Assembly (NCBI GenBank): GCA_024401215.1
Contig: JAKSLL010000014.1
Coordinates: 1 to 57,838, forward strand
DNA: 57,838 nucleotides
From: Bacteroidaceae bacterium
GTDB lineage: Bacteria > Bacteroidota > Bacteroidia > Bacteroidales > Bacteroidaceae
Direction: 5' to 3'
Part shown: in pieces, positions 1 to 7,828 of the stretch
How the letters are laid out: every line of letters starts with the position of its first letter
How positions within the stretch are numbered: the first letter of the stretch is position 1
Program-made: the position numbers and the translations under genes
Notes under the pieces: model-generated
The model's input: only the letters and a program-made list of their open reading frames with translations
Database searches by the model: none
Told to the model about the DNA's origin: nothing

Positions 1-54
1 AACTCATCTTCCATGCGTGAGAGGCATGTGTCCTAGCCGATAGACGAACTCGCC
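1..54 (-). tRNA. tRNA-Glu (anticodon CTC), 3' part cut by window edge
   Basis: Read on the minus strand, the 5' end begins GGCGAGTTCGTCTATCGG at position 54 and continues through a D-arm to an anticodon arm whose stem CATGC/GCATG encloses the loop CTCTCAC. The anticodon CTC is at 21-23 and reads GAG (Glu). Only about 54 of some 75 nt are inside the window; the T-arm and acceptor 3' strand lie beyond position 1. It lies 19 nt downstream of the tRNA-Ser gene on the same strand, so the two are probably one transcript. Confidence 0.8.
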
Positions 55-73
55 AAATAATCAGAAAAGAAAG

Positions 74-160
74 CGGAAGGAGGGGGATTCGAACCCCCGG
101 TACGGTAACCCGTACGTCAGTTTAGCAAACTGGTGGTTTCAGCCACTCACCCATCCTTCC
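74..160 (-). tRNA. tRNA-Ser (anticodon GCT)
   Basis: Minus-strand cloverleaf. The acceptor strand GGAAGGA at 160-154 pairs with TCCTTCC at 81-75, with discriminator G at 74. The anticodon loop TTGCTAA gives anticodon GCT (124-126), reading AGC/AGU. A long variable arm (the ACGGGTTACCGT region) and the T-loop GTTCGAATC are present, as expected for a class II serine tRNA. The 87-nt length is normal. CCA is not encoded. It is the first gene of a minus-strand tRNA pair with tRNA-Glu. Confidence 0.95.
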
Positions 161-231
161 GGAATCTGAATTCTGAATTGCAAGAGGTGTTGTGAGAGGC
201 TTGCTAAGGGCTCTCTCCCTCAATTGCGGTG

Positions 232-262
232 CAAAGGTAGAGACTTTTTTCTTATCACGCAA
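232..262 (-). promoter_or_regulatory. Promoter of the tRNA-Ser/tRNA-Glu transcript
   Basis: On the minus strand a perfect -7 box TACCTTTG lies at 239-232, with TTG at 262-260, 20 nt upstream. This is the Bacteroidota TTG-N20-TAnnTTTG arrangement. Transcription would start near 225 and reach the tRNA-Ser gene about 65 nt later. Confidence 0.7.
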
Positions 263-282
263 GCTTTTCAATAAAAAAATTG

Positions 283-290
283 TAACTTTG
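283..290 (+). promoter_or_regulatory. mazG promoter, -7 box TAACTTTG
   Basis: TAACTTTG matches the Bacteroidota -7 consensus TAnnTTTG. It sits 38 nt upstream of the mazG ATG and is divergent from the tRNA promoter at 232-262. No clear -33 TTG was found at the expected distance. Confidence 0.6.
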
Positions 291-328
291 CTGAAATTTT
301 TCAAATTATCCACACATAAAAGATTATT

Positions 329-1144
329 ATGCATACAAAAGAGGAAAAAATGATGGCTTTCGGTCGTCTGCTTGACGTGATGGACGATCTGCGTGAGAAG
401 TGTCCATGGGATAGAAAACAGACAAATGAGAGTTTGCGACCTAACACAATAGAGGAGACTTATGAACTGTGTGATGCACTTATGAAGGACGACAATCTTA
501 ATATTTGCAAAGAACTGGGTGACGTTCTTCTTCATATTGTTTTCTATTCAAAGATAGGTGAGGAGAAGGGAGCATTTGATGCTGCGGATGTGTGTAATCA
601 GCTTTGTGACAAGTTGATTTTCCGCCATCCTCATGTATATGGTGACACTGTGGCAAAGACAGCTAATGACGTGGCTCAGACGTGGGAGCAGATAAAGACA
701 AAGGAGAAGGATGGCAATAAGACGGTCCTCTCTGGTGTTCCTGACGCTCTTCCTTCTCTTATTAAGGCTTACCGTATTCAAGACAAAGCCCGCAATGTTG
801 GTTTTGACTGGGAGGAGCGCAGGGATGTATGGAAAAAGGTTAAAGAGGAAATAGGGGAGTTTGAAGAAGAAGTTGACACATTATATAATAATGCAAATAC
901 AGAAGAGGAAAAAGCTGCTGCAAAAGATCGTGCTACTCGTGAATTTGGTGATGTCATGTTCTCTCTTATCAATGCAGCTCGTCTTTATAAGATAAATCCA
1001 GACAATGCACTTGAAATAACGAATCAAAAATTTATTTATCGCTTCAATTATGTTGAAAGTAAAGCGAAGGAGGCAGGAAAAGAGTTGAAGGATATGACTC
1101 TTGAGGAGATGGACAAACTGTGGGAAGAGGCAAAAAGAAATTGA
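329..1144 (+). CDS. mazG: Nucleoside triphosphate pyrophosphohydrolase MazG
   Basis: 271 residues. MazG-type all-alpha NTP pyrophosphohydrolases hydrolyse (d)NTPs to NMP and PPi, and have roles in pool cleaning and in lowering (p)ppGpp. The N-terminal domain shows the family motif LREKCPWDRKQT (about residues 21-32) followed by EETYEL, whose acidic residues bind Mg2+, and later ELGDVLLHIVF. The C-terminal half repeats the fold (FDWEERRDVWKKVKEEIGE, then REFGDVMFSLINAAR), so both MazG domains are present and the length matches the two-domain family. The ATG at 329 follows a -7 box at 283-290. The gene ends in a strong hairpin at 1170-1203 and stands alone. Identification is firm; the physiological substrate in this organism is unknown. 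Confidence 0.93.
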   Translation: MHTKEEKMMAFGRLLDVMDDLREKCPWDRKQTNESLRPNTIEETYELCDALMKDDNLNICKELGDVLLHIVFYSKIGEEKGAFDAADVCNQLCDKLIFRHPHVYGDTVAKTANDVAQTWEQIKTKEKDGNKTVLSGVPDALPSLIKAYRIQDKARNVGFDWEERRDVWKKVKEEIGEFEEEVDTLYNNANTEEEKAAAKDRATREFGDVMFSLINAARLYKINPDNALEITNQKFIYRFNYVESKAKEAGKELKDMTLEEMDKLWEEAKRN

Positions 1145-1169
1145 CGACATACCTTGTATTAAATAAATT

Positions 1170-1203
1170 GCGGAGGGTGCATTACTCAAAATGCATCCTC
1201 CGC
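1170..1203. terminator. Bidirectional terminator between mazG and the CE15 esterase
   Basis: A 14-bp stem (1170-1183 with 1190-1203, one G-T wobble) encloses the loop actcaa. It is T-rich downstream on the plus strand and has an A-rich stretch on its left, so it can serve the convergent genes mazG (+) and the esterase (-). Confidence 0.8.
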
Positions 1204-1226
1204 TATTTATTTGTGCTTTTTCTGCT

Positions 1227-2381
1227 TTACTGCTTTTTCAAAAGGAATCTCTTGATGAAATCCTCCACAATAGGAAACTGCGATTCAGGAAGTTGGCAGT
1301 GGCCATGTCCTCCAACGATTGATATTGCTGTTCGGTCTCCAATCCCAAACTTCTTCCATACGGTTTGCGCTGACTCAAAACTCTGTCGAGCAGATTCGTC
1401 GGCAAGCCATTTGTAGTCAGGATTGCCAAGGATGAGTAGTGCGCGTGGACAAACCATTGCGCATAGTTCGTTGTGATCGTAAGGGAGTTTGTAAACATTA
1501 TCTTCGTGGAAGTTTTCTTTTAAAGACTCCATAAACCAGTGGTAGTCTGTCTTATCAAGATTCTCAACATCTTCCATTGTGCGAGAAACGCGCCATGCTG
1601 CTGCACCGCCACCACCAGGCTCCTGTGCTATTGTAAGTGCCACTCGCTCGTCGAAAGCTCCGCAGAAGAGAGCCATCTTCCCTGCGTATGAGCAACCAGT
1701 AACTCCGATTCGCTTGACATCAATCTTGGTCACTTTGGGGCCTAACTGCTGAAGTCCGTCAATGAGGCGACTCAATCCCCATGCCCATTCGCTATATGCT
1801 CCATTGTTTATTAGTTCAGGGTAGAGATGCACGAACGGGTATGTAGTGCGGTCTGTATTTCCTCGAAATTGCGAGTACCCATTCACTTGCTTTTCGTTAT
1901 AAGTCATAAGTGCTATAGGGTTTCGGAAGAGAATCTCAGCTGGTAGAGAGTTGTGACTTGTTCCGATAATTAGTGCATAAGGAGCTTTACCTTCTTTCGG
2001 GTATGTTATTGCAGAAGAGAGTGTTATAGTGCTGTCGCCTACTGTGACATCCACAATGAGAGTGTCGTTAGACATTCTTGCATGTATCTGTTCTGACGAT
2101 ACTGCAGGTTTTGTTCCGATTTCATAGTGTTGTATTTCCTGAGCTATCTCAGAACGGCGTCGCTCCCATTCAGAAAAGTTTTGTACAGTGCCGCTGCCAT
2201 CTGACCATTCGAGAGGGTTTGGCAGTTCCTTGCGAATGGGAAGCTTGTCTGCTACTGGCATTTCAGGTGCAGGGTAGCTGGCTCCTGTGTTTTCTTGAGA
2301 GTACACGAATGGAATTTTCTTCTGTGCAGAAAGTGTAACTGCAAACAAAGCAAGAAAAATGATAGATAGAGTTTTTTTCAT
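1227..2381 (-). CDS. Secreted CE15-type glucuronoyl esterase (alpha/beta hydrolase)
   Basis: 384 residues with an N-terminal signal peptide (MKKTLSIIFLALFAVTLSAQ). Family CE15 esterases cleave the ester between lignin alcohols and 4-O-methyl-glucuronic acid on xylan. The nucleophile elbow GCSYAGK puts the catalytic serine near residue 231. It is followed by AQEPGGGGAAAWR with the Glu/Pro/Gly block typical of CE15 (acidic residue near 254). A C-terminal GGHGHC (about 357-362) supplies the histidine. The remote PUL context usual for xylan enzymes is missing: the only neighbour on this strand is an outer-membrane barrel protein upstream. No clear TAnnTTTG box was found in front. CE15 assignment is strong from motifs, but substrate is inferred; acetyl-xylan esterase-like relatives are an alternative. 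Confidence 0.85.
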   Translation of the reverse strand: MKKTLSIIFLALFAVTLSAQKKIPFVYSQENTGASYPAPEMPVADKLPIRKELPNPLEWSDGSGTVQNFSEWERRRSEIAQEIQHYEIGTKPAVSSEQIHARMSNDTLIVDVTVGDSTITLSSAITYPKEGKAPYALIIGTSHNSLPAEILFRNPIALMTYNEKQVNGYSQFRGNTDRTTYPFVHLYPELINNGAYSEWAWGLSRLIDGLQQLGPKVTKIDVKRIGVTGCSYAGKMALFCGAFDERVALTIAQEPGGGGAAAWRVSRTMEDVENLDKTDYHWFMESLKENFHEDNVYKLPYDHNELCAMVCPRALLILGNPDYKWLADESARQSFESAQTVWKKFGIGDRTAISIVGGHGHCQLPESQFPIVEDFIKRFLLKKQ

Positions 2382-2480
2382 GATTTTTGGTGAAATAAAT
2401 AAAGTAATGTTATATGTTTCAAAAACAATATGTTTATAGATAGTTGTTTTTGGCTTTGTGAAAGTTATGTGTATGTTTTG

Positions 2481-2515
2481 AAAAAAAGAGAACCACTCCT
2501 CTATGGATGGCTCTC
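2481..2515 (-). terminator. Rho-independent terminator of the outer-membrane barrel gene
   Basis: On the minus strand GAGAGCCA (2515-2508) pairs with TGGTTCTC (2495-2488, one G-T wobble), followed by a run of seven T. It lies just after the 2543-3157 gene. Confidence 0.7.
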
Positions 2516-2542
2516 TTTCTTATTTGTTATGAACGAATTAGC

Positions 2543-3157
2543 TTAGAAGAAGTAAGTTACAGAAACCTGATGAGTGTTGTTCTTGAGTTTGATGGTTTCA
2601 GGTGATACGAGGCTTTCTCTTCTCTCTTTTGTTGAACCCAAACCGATATTGTAGTTATATCCAACACGAAGATGGCTCAATGCTGTAACACCTGCACCTA
2701 CATTCCATGAAAATTCAGATTGGTTGAGTTCCCAACCATAATTAATACCTCTTGTTGTCCAGTTTCTGTCACCTACGTTGTATGAGAACTGAGGACCTGT
2801 TGCAAAATAGATGCTTGCAAGGCTGCTAAATCCTACTGTATATTTAGCGTTGATAGGAACGTCGATGTAGTGGAGTGTTTTCTTGTCTTCTTCAATAGAA
2901 ATGACCTTGTTGTTGTAGAGTATAGAAGCGTCAATTCCAAGACCAACCACAGGGAGAGTGATGTCAGCAGTAGGACCGACAAAGAATCCTGCTCTATTAT
3001 TTGTTCTGAAATTATATTGTGGATTTACACGGTCACTTAAGGTTACGTTAGTGAGGTTCAAACCACCTTTGAGTCCAATCTTCAACTGTGCCATTGAAGG
3101 TAAAGCAAATGTGAACGCAGCAACAATTGCAATAATACTTAAAATGTTTTTTTTCAT
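2543..3157 (-). CDS. Outer-membrane beta-barrel protein, PorT/OMP_b-brl family
   Basis: 204 residues. A cleavable signal peptide (MKKNILSIIAIVAAFTFALPSMAQ) is followed by LKIGLKGGLNLTNVTLSD, the typical opening of the porin-like outer-membrane beta-barrel family common in Bacteroidota. Alternating hydrophobic strands continue to a terminal VSVTYFF, an aromatic C-terminal outer-membrane insertion signal. The length fits an eight-stranded barrel. Members are mostly uncharacterised; some, such as PorT, belong to secretion systems, but nothing here supports a specific role. On the minus strand TTACTTTG at 3199-3192 is a near match to the -7 box, 35 nt before the ATG. A terminator follows at 2481-2515, so it is probably monocistronic. 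Confidence 0.85.
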   Translation of the reverse strand: MKKNILSIIAIVAAFTFALPSMAQLKIGLKGGLNLTNVTLSDRVNPQYNFRTNNRAGFFVGPTADITLPVVGLGIDASILYNNKVISIEEDKKTLHYIDVPINAKYTVGFSSLASIYFATGPQFSYNVGDRNWTTRGINYGWELNQSEFSWNVGAGVTALSHLRVGYNYNIGLGSTKERRESLVSPETIKLKNNTHQVSVTYFF

Positions 3158-3278
3158 GTGTCGAAATTTTATTTAATTAGTATTTTGAGACAAAGTAAAC
3201 ACTTTTTATAATAATATAGAAATATTTCCACGAAAAACTTCATAAATAAAGAAAAAAACACTTTTTGTAAGATATATG

Positions 3279-3310
3279 TTTGATAATACGACAAAGTTGG
3301 TGTAACTTTG
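3279..3310 (+). promoter_or_regulatory. Promoter of the DUF4375-smpB(-metH) unit
   Basis: TTTG at 3279-3282 is followed, after 20 nt, by TAACTTTG at 3303-3310. This is a full Bacteroidota-type promoter. The expected start near 3317 leaves a leader of about 33 nt before the ATG at 3350. Confidence 0.8.
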
Positions 3311-3349
3311 TAGTTCAATTTTAAGACTGTATTTTAGTGACAGAGAATA

Positions 3350-3847
3350 ATGATAAATTTAGACAAGAATCTTCTCTTAAAGAAGTATGAAGAGTATTCA
3401 GCAGGTGATTTTATTATCTATATAACTGACAGTTATCTTGAAGCTGTTGGTGGAAGCTTGACTGCCGAGAATATGGGCATGTTGAGTAATGACCAGCATT
3501 CAATTCTATGTTACAGGTATATCCTCGATGAAGTGATGGAGGGCGGCTTTATCCAGCTTATTGCCAATGGCTATGCTCCTTATGTGCTTGAGGGGGCGTT
3601 CCCGTATGTCGTAAAGAAAGAGTGGGGGATGAGGGAGTTTTCTAAACTTCTTTATGATGTTAAACGGCAGTATTATGCACATAAAGACGAACTGCTTGCG
3701 GACATGGAGGAGGAGGAATTTATGGCTCTCTATGAACAAATGGAGGAGTTGAATGATTTTGGAGATGAATTTCTGGATGATTTTCAGGAGGATGTGACAC
3801 CAACTGTAGCAAAGATGGTTATTGAGAATTTAGAAAAGTATGCTTAA
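3350..3847 (+). CDS. DUF4375 / DMP19-like protein
   Basis: 165 residues, cytoplasmic, strongly acidic in the C-terminal half (DMEEEEFMALYEQMEELNDF, then GDEFLDDFQED). The central part (SNDQHSILCYRYILDEVMEGGFIQLIANGYA) matches my memory of the DMP19/DUF4375 fold. DMP19 itself is a Neisseria DNA mimic that blocks a transcription repressor, and the acidic surface here would fit such a role, though this is inference. It stands first in a compact group: smpB begins 4 nt after its stop and metH 66 nt further on. The start is supported by the promoter at 3279-3310. Family assignment is moderately sure; function unknown. Confidence 0.7.
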   Translation: MINLDKNLLLKKYEEYSAGDFIIYITDSYLEAVGGSLTAENMGMLSNDQHSILCYRYILDEVMEGGFIQLIANGYAPYVLEGAFPYVVKKEWGMREFSKLLYDVKRQYYAHKDELLADMEEEEFMALYEQMEELNDFGDEFLDDFQEDVTPTVAKMVIENLEKYA

Positions 3848-3850
3848 ATT

Positions 3851-4321
3851 ATGGCAAAGAAGGTTTTAAAGGGAAAGCAAGACGTTAACATAAAGAATAA
3901 AAGGGCTCAGCATGACTATGAGTTTGTTGACACCTATACAGCAGGAATTGTTCTGACAGGCACGGAAATCAAATCTATTCGTGCAGGAAAGGCGAGTCTT
4001 GTGGATACATTCTGCTATATTAACAATGGTGAAATGTGGGTTAAGAATATGTATGTTGCTCTGTACGATCAAGGTTCATATAACAATCATGTTGAACGTA
4101 GAGAGAGAAAGCTGTTGCTCAATAAGAAGGAGATTCACAATCTTCGCGAGGACACAAAATCCCCAGGTTTCACAATAGTGCCGGTAAGATTGTTTATCAA
4201 CGAAAAGGGACTTGCGAAAATGGTAATAGCTCTTGCTCGAGGAAAGAAAGAGTTTGACAAGCGTCAGAGTTTGAAGGAGCGAGAAGACAAGAGAGAAATG
4301 GATAGAGCAATGAAGCATTAA
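3851..4321 (+). CDS. smpB: SsrA-binding protein SmpB
   Basis: 156 residues. SmpB binds tmRNA and delivers it to stalled ribosomes for trans-translation. Motifs seen are the N-terminal [52 protein letters not shown], and a basic C-terminal tail ([20 protein letters not shown]) that occupies the mRNA channel. The length is normal. It begins only 4 nt after the DUF4375 gene, so it is cotranscribed with it. The tmRNA gene is not in this window. Identification is firm. Confidence 0.96.
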   Translation: MAKKVLKGKQDVNIKNKRAQHDYEFVDTYTAGIVLTGTEIKSIRAGKASLVDTFCYINNGEMWVKNMYVALYDQGSYNNHVERRERKLLLNKKEIHNLREDTKSPGFTIVPVRLFINEKGLAKMVIALARGKKEFDKRQSLKEREDKREMDRAMKH

Positions 4322-4386
4322 GTGATGAGATTCGGTGGTAGAAAAGACTGATTTCATTTTACTTTCTTGGCGCAAAAGACTATAAT

Positions 4387-7152
4387 ATGACTTTAACAGA
4401 CGTAATAAAAGAGCGAATTTTGATTCTGGATGGTGCGATGGGCACAATGATTCAGAAGTACAATCTTGAAGAGAAGGATTTTAGAGGAGACTGCTTTACT
4501 GAAATACCTGGTCAGATGAAGGGCAATAATGATATTCTCTGTATAACACGACCAGATGTCATTAAGGATATACACAAAAAATATCTTGATGCAGGAGCAG
4601 ACCTCATTACTACATGCACATTCTCAAGCCAGAGGGTGTCCATGGCAGACTATAATGTTCAAGACTACTGCCGTGAGATAAATCTCAAGGCTGCGGCTAT
4701 CGCGCGAGAGTTGGCGGATGAATACACTCATAGAAATCCTGAAAAGCCAAGGTTCGTATTAGGAGATATAGGACCGACAAATAAAACATTATCCATATCT
4801 CCAGATGTGAACAATCCCGCTTTGCGCTCTTTAAGCTATGATGAACTCGTTGAGGCATATTGTGAACAGATTGAGGCACTTATCGATGGCGGGGTTGACG
4901 CTTTGCTTATTGAAACAATCTTCGACTCTCTCAATGCTAAGGCGTGTATCTATGCAGCCGAGAATATTATGGAGAAAAAAGGCAGGCGCATACCAATTAT
5001 GCTTTCTGTTACAGTTAGCGATACTGCGGGTCGCACACTTTCTGGCCAGACTCTCGAAGCTTTCCTTGCAAGTGTACAGCATGCTGATATCTTATCTATC
5101 GGCCTGAATTGCTCATTTGGCGCACGACAGCTTAAGCCTTTCCTAAAACTCCTTGCGGCAAAGGCTCCTTATTACATCTCTGCTCATCCGAATGCAGGAT
5201 TGCCTAATTCTCTTGGACTCTATGACCAGACACCTCAGATGATGGCTCAGCAGATTGCTGAATATGTTGATGAAGGACTCGTGAATATCATTGGCGGTTG
5301 TTGTGGTACAACAGAAGCGTATATTGCTGAGTATCCTGCACTTGTTGAAGGTAAAAAGCCTCATGTACCTGCTCAGCCAGCTCAGAATATGATTCTAAGT
5401 GGACTTGAACTCCTCGAACTAACGCCAGAAAGACGATTTGTGAATGTAGGAGAGAGATGCAATGTGGCTGGTTCGCGTAAGTTCTTACGACTTATCAATG
5501 AGAAAAATTATGATGAGGCTCTCTCTATAGCCCGAAAGCAGGTTGAAGATGGAGCTCTTGTTATTGACATAAATATGGACGACGGTTTGCTTGACGCAAA
5601 ACAGGAAATGGTAACGTTTCTAAATCTGCTGATGAGCGACCCAGACATATCTAAAGTGCCTGTGATGATAGACTCTTCTGACTGGGATGTGATAATTGCT
5701 GGTTTGAAGTGTGTACAAGGCAAGAGCATTGTAAACTCAATATCGCTTAAAGAAGGAGAAGAGAAATTCCTGTCTCATGCTCGTGAGATCAAACGACTTG
5801 GAGCTGCAACAGTAGTAATGGCATTTGATGAAAAAGGGCAAGCAACAAGCTATGAAAGGAAGATAGAAATTTGCGAGCGTGCCTATAGGCTACTTGTTGA
5901 CAAAGTAGGATTCAACCCTCATGATATCATTTTCGACCCGAATGTTCTTGCTGTAGCAACAGGAATGGAGGAGCATAACAGCTATGGCATTGATTTTATT
6001 CGTGCTACAGAATGGATAAGGAAGAATCTGCCAGGTGCTCATGTGAGTGGTGGCATGAGTAATCTTTCTTTCTCTTTCAGAGGAAATAATTACATACGAG
6101 AGGCTATGCACTCTGTTTTCCTTTATCACACGATAGGCAAAGGGCAAGACATGGGTATTGTGAATCCTGCCACTCAGGTTCTTTACAGCGATATTCCTGA
6201 AGATGTGTTGAAAGCTATCGATGACGTGCTTCTCAACGTTGACGCAGGTGCTACCGAACGCCTCATAGAGGTGGCTGACAGAATTAAAGCAGAAAAGGAC
6301 GCTGAAAAAGAAGCGATGAAGAATGGTGGTGTAATGCCTAAAAATGCTGCATCCGACTGGCGTTCTAGTGGTTTGGAAGAGAGATTGAAGCATGCTTTAG
6401 TAAAAGGTGTTGGTGATTATCTCGAAAAGGATATTGAAGAGGCATTGGCAAAGTATCCTAATCCGGTGACGATAATAGAAGGCCCGCTGATGGACGCTAT
6501 GAATGCCGTTGGCGAATTGTTTGGAGCAGGTAAAATGTTTTTGCCTCAGGTTGTAAAGACTGCTCGAACGATGAAGAAAGCTGTGGGGATACTACAGCCA
6601 TATATAGAGGCAAGCCGCTCGGAAGGTGCAGCAAAGGCAGGTAAGGTTTTGCTTGCAACGGTGAAAGGGGATGTGCATGACATTGGAAAGAATATTGTGA
6701 GTGTTATTCTCGCTTGCAACAATTATGAGATCATTGATCTTGGAGTTATGGTTCCTACTGATGAAATTGTTGATAGAGCTATATCAGAGAATGTTGACAT
6801 TATCGGCCTTTCAGGACTTATCACTCCTTCCCTTGAAGAGATGGTGGCTGTGGCAAGCACTCTTGAAAAGCGAGGAGTGAATATCCCAATAATGATTGGT
6901 GGAGCGACAACGAGCGAATTGCATACTGCATTGAAAATTGCTCCTGTCTATCATGGACCAGTGCTGTGGATGAAAGATGCATCTCAAAATGTGCTCGCCA
7001 GCGCAAAGTTGCTCAATCCAGAAACTCGTGAAGAAGTCATAAATGAACTCAATGAGAAATATGAAACTCTTCGTGCAGAGAAGGCTGGCGAGAGTCCTAA
7101 TATTCTTAGTATAGAAGAAGCGAGAAAGCGAAAGACAAATTTCTTTGAATGA
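4387..7152 (+). CDS. metH: Cobalamin-dependent methionine synthase MetH, lacking the activation domain
   Basis: 921 residues. MetH transfers methyl from methyl-tetrahydrofolate through cobalamin to homocysteine. Domain order: homocysteine-binding barrel (about 1-330) with zinc ligands Cys242 (GLNCSFG) and Cys305-Cys306 (GGCCGTT); pterin-binding barrel (about 345-620, FVNVGERCNVAGSRKF, then GGMSNLSFSFRG); B12 cap (about 650-740); B12-binding Rossmann domain with the DVHDIGKN motif, axial ligand His764. The protein stops about where E. coli MetH would begin its roughly 330-residue AdoMet-dependent reactivation domain, so that domain is absent. I believe many Bacteroidota MetH share this. No cobalamin riboswitch is visible in the 65-nt gap after smpB. 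The gene is probably read from upstream. A repeat-rich gene-free stretch follows. Confidence 0.95.
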   Translation: MTLTDVIKERILILDGAMGTMIQKYNLEEKDFRGDCFTEIPGQMKGNNDILCITRPDVIKDIHKKYLDAGADLITTCTFSSQRVSMADYNVQDYCREINLKAAAIARELADEYTHRNPEKPRFVLGDIGPTNKTLSISPDVNNPALRSLSYDELVEAYCEQIEALIDGGVDALLIETIFDSLNAKACIYAAENIMEKKGRRIPIMLSVTVSDTAGRTLSGQTLEAFLASVQHADILSIGLNCSFGARQLKPFLKLLAAKAPYYISAHPNAGLPNSLGLYDQTPQMMAQQIAEYVDEGLVNIIGGCCGTTEAYIAEYPALVEGKKPHVPAQPAQNMILSGLELLELTPERRFVNVGERCNVAGSRKFLRLINEKNYDEALSIARKQVEDGALVIDINMDDGLLDAKQEMVTFLNLLMSDPDISKVPVMIDSSDWDVIIAGLKCVQGKSIVNSISLKEGEEKFLSHAREIKRLGAATVVMAFDEKGQATSYERKIEICERAYRLLVDKVGFNPHDIIFDPNVLAVATGMEEHNSYGIDFIRATEWIRKNLPGAHVSGGMSNLSFSFRGNNYIREAMHSVFLYHTIGKGQDMGIVNPATQVLYSDIPEDVLKAIDDVLLNVDAGATERLIEVADRIKAEKDAEKEAMKNGGVMPKNAASDWRSSGLEERLKHALVKGVGDYLEKDIEEALAKYPNPVTIIEGPLMDAMNAVGELFGAGKMFLPQVVKTARTMKKAVGILQPYIEASRSEGAAKAGKVLLATVKGDVHDIGKNIVSVILACNNYEIIDLGVMVPTDEIVDRAISENVDIIGLSGLITPSLEEMVAVASTLEKRGVNIPIMIGGATTSELHTALKIAPVYHGPVLWMKDASQNVLASAKLLNPETREEVINELNEKYETLRAEKAGESPNILSIEEARKRKTNFFE

Positions 7153-7287
7153 TTATTTCTTGCCAAGTTTCATTGGCTCTTCTTTTGAGAAAGTAAAGTT
7201 GTCTTTAGCAATTTACTAATGGCAAAATAATACCCTTCTAAAGTCTTCTAAAGGGAGGTTATAATTATTTCACCACAAATTTAAATT

Positions 7288-7437
7288 ACTCTTCACTCTT
7301 CATTTAAGGAACTTATCATATTGATAATCTTATGATTGGACGAATGAAGAGTGAATGAAGAGTTGCAAAGCACTCTTCATTCACACATCTTGCTGATTGC
7401 CATAATATTAAAGACCCAACATGAAGAGTGAAGAGTG
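7288..7437. repeat. Cluster of GAAGAGTGAA words with a 13-bp perfect hairpin
   Basis: The word TGAAGAGT or its complement ACTCTTCA recurs at 7288-7305 (twice), 7342-7362 (twice), 7372-7384 and 7421-7437 (overlapping copies). GTGAATGAAGAGT at 7351-7363 and its exact complement at 7372-7384 form a 13-bp stem with an 8-nt loop. The function is not evident. Confidence 0.7.
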
Positions 7438-7489
7438 CTTCGATAAATTCATTTCCTTTGAAAAACAAAGAGATTTCATTCAGTTCAAG

Positions 7490-7577
7490 TGAATGAATTT
7501 ATTCATGCCTTGTGAATAATGTCATTCACACGAGCTGCATAGAAGCATTCACGCTAAGTGAATAAAATTATTCACTT
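7490..7577. repeat. Three GTGAAT...ATTCAC palindromic units
   Basis: Three related dyads occur in under 90 bp: one beginning near 7490 (GTGAATGAATTTATTCAT), one at 7512-7529 (GTGAATAATGTCATTCAC), and a 22-bp perfect palindrome at 7556-7577 (core GTGAATAAAATTATTCAC). The repetition of the same half-site suggests binding sites or a degenerate palindromic repeat. Confidence 0.65.
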
Positions 7578-7582
7578 CAGAC

Positions 7583-7746
7583 TGTATGGTACTGGTTTTA
7601 GTTGACACATTCATTAGTTAATACTGCTAAGGTTGACACTTGCATTGAATGCGTCCTGACTTAGTTGACAGTGCCACGCAGTTAGCACTGAAAAAGTTGA
7701 GCAAAGTGTATGATACTGATTATAGTTGAGACATTCATTTAGTTAT
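7583..7746. repeat. Imperfect 40-nt direct repeat
   Basis: The segment 7583-7622 (starting TGTATGGTACTGGTTTTAG) recurs at 7707-7746 (starting TGTATGATACTGATTATAG) with only a handful of substitutions and one indel. The two copies flank further AGTTGACA-like words at about 7628-7670. Confidence 0.65.
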
Positions 7747-7754
7747 TCGTTTCA

Positions 7755-7811
7755 ATTAATACACAAAAAGAGAGGTCGCATTACTACGAACCTCTCTTTT
7801 TGTGTATTAAT
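7755..7811. terminator. Strong terminator hairpin at the 3' end of the galactose operon
   Basis: A perfect 22-bp stem (7755-7776 with 7790-7811) encloses a 13-nt loop. Both arms carry an A-run or T-run, so it works in either direction. It lies 18 nt past the stop of the minus-strand MFS gene. Confidence 0.85.
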
Positions 7812-7828
7812 GAATTTTTGCTTTGCAA

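Larger units (their letters stand above)
7153..7828. other. Gene-free stretch between metH and the galactose operon
   Basis: 676 bp with no credible coding sequence on either strand. It holds an array of short inverted repeats built on GAAGAGTGA and GTGAATRA words (7288-7577), an imperfect 40-nt direct repeat (7583-7622 and 7707-7746) and a very strong hairpin next to the MFS gene (7755-7811). Each is listed separately. Confidence 0.7.

Noticed and set aside
4322-4386. Cobalamin riboswitch upstream of metH
   Set aside because: The 65-nt gap after smpB is too short and shows no B12-box-like sequence.
7288-7577. CRISPR array
   Set aside because: The repeated words are short, irregularly spaced and palindromic; there are no uniform spacers and no cas genes.
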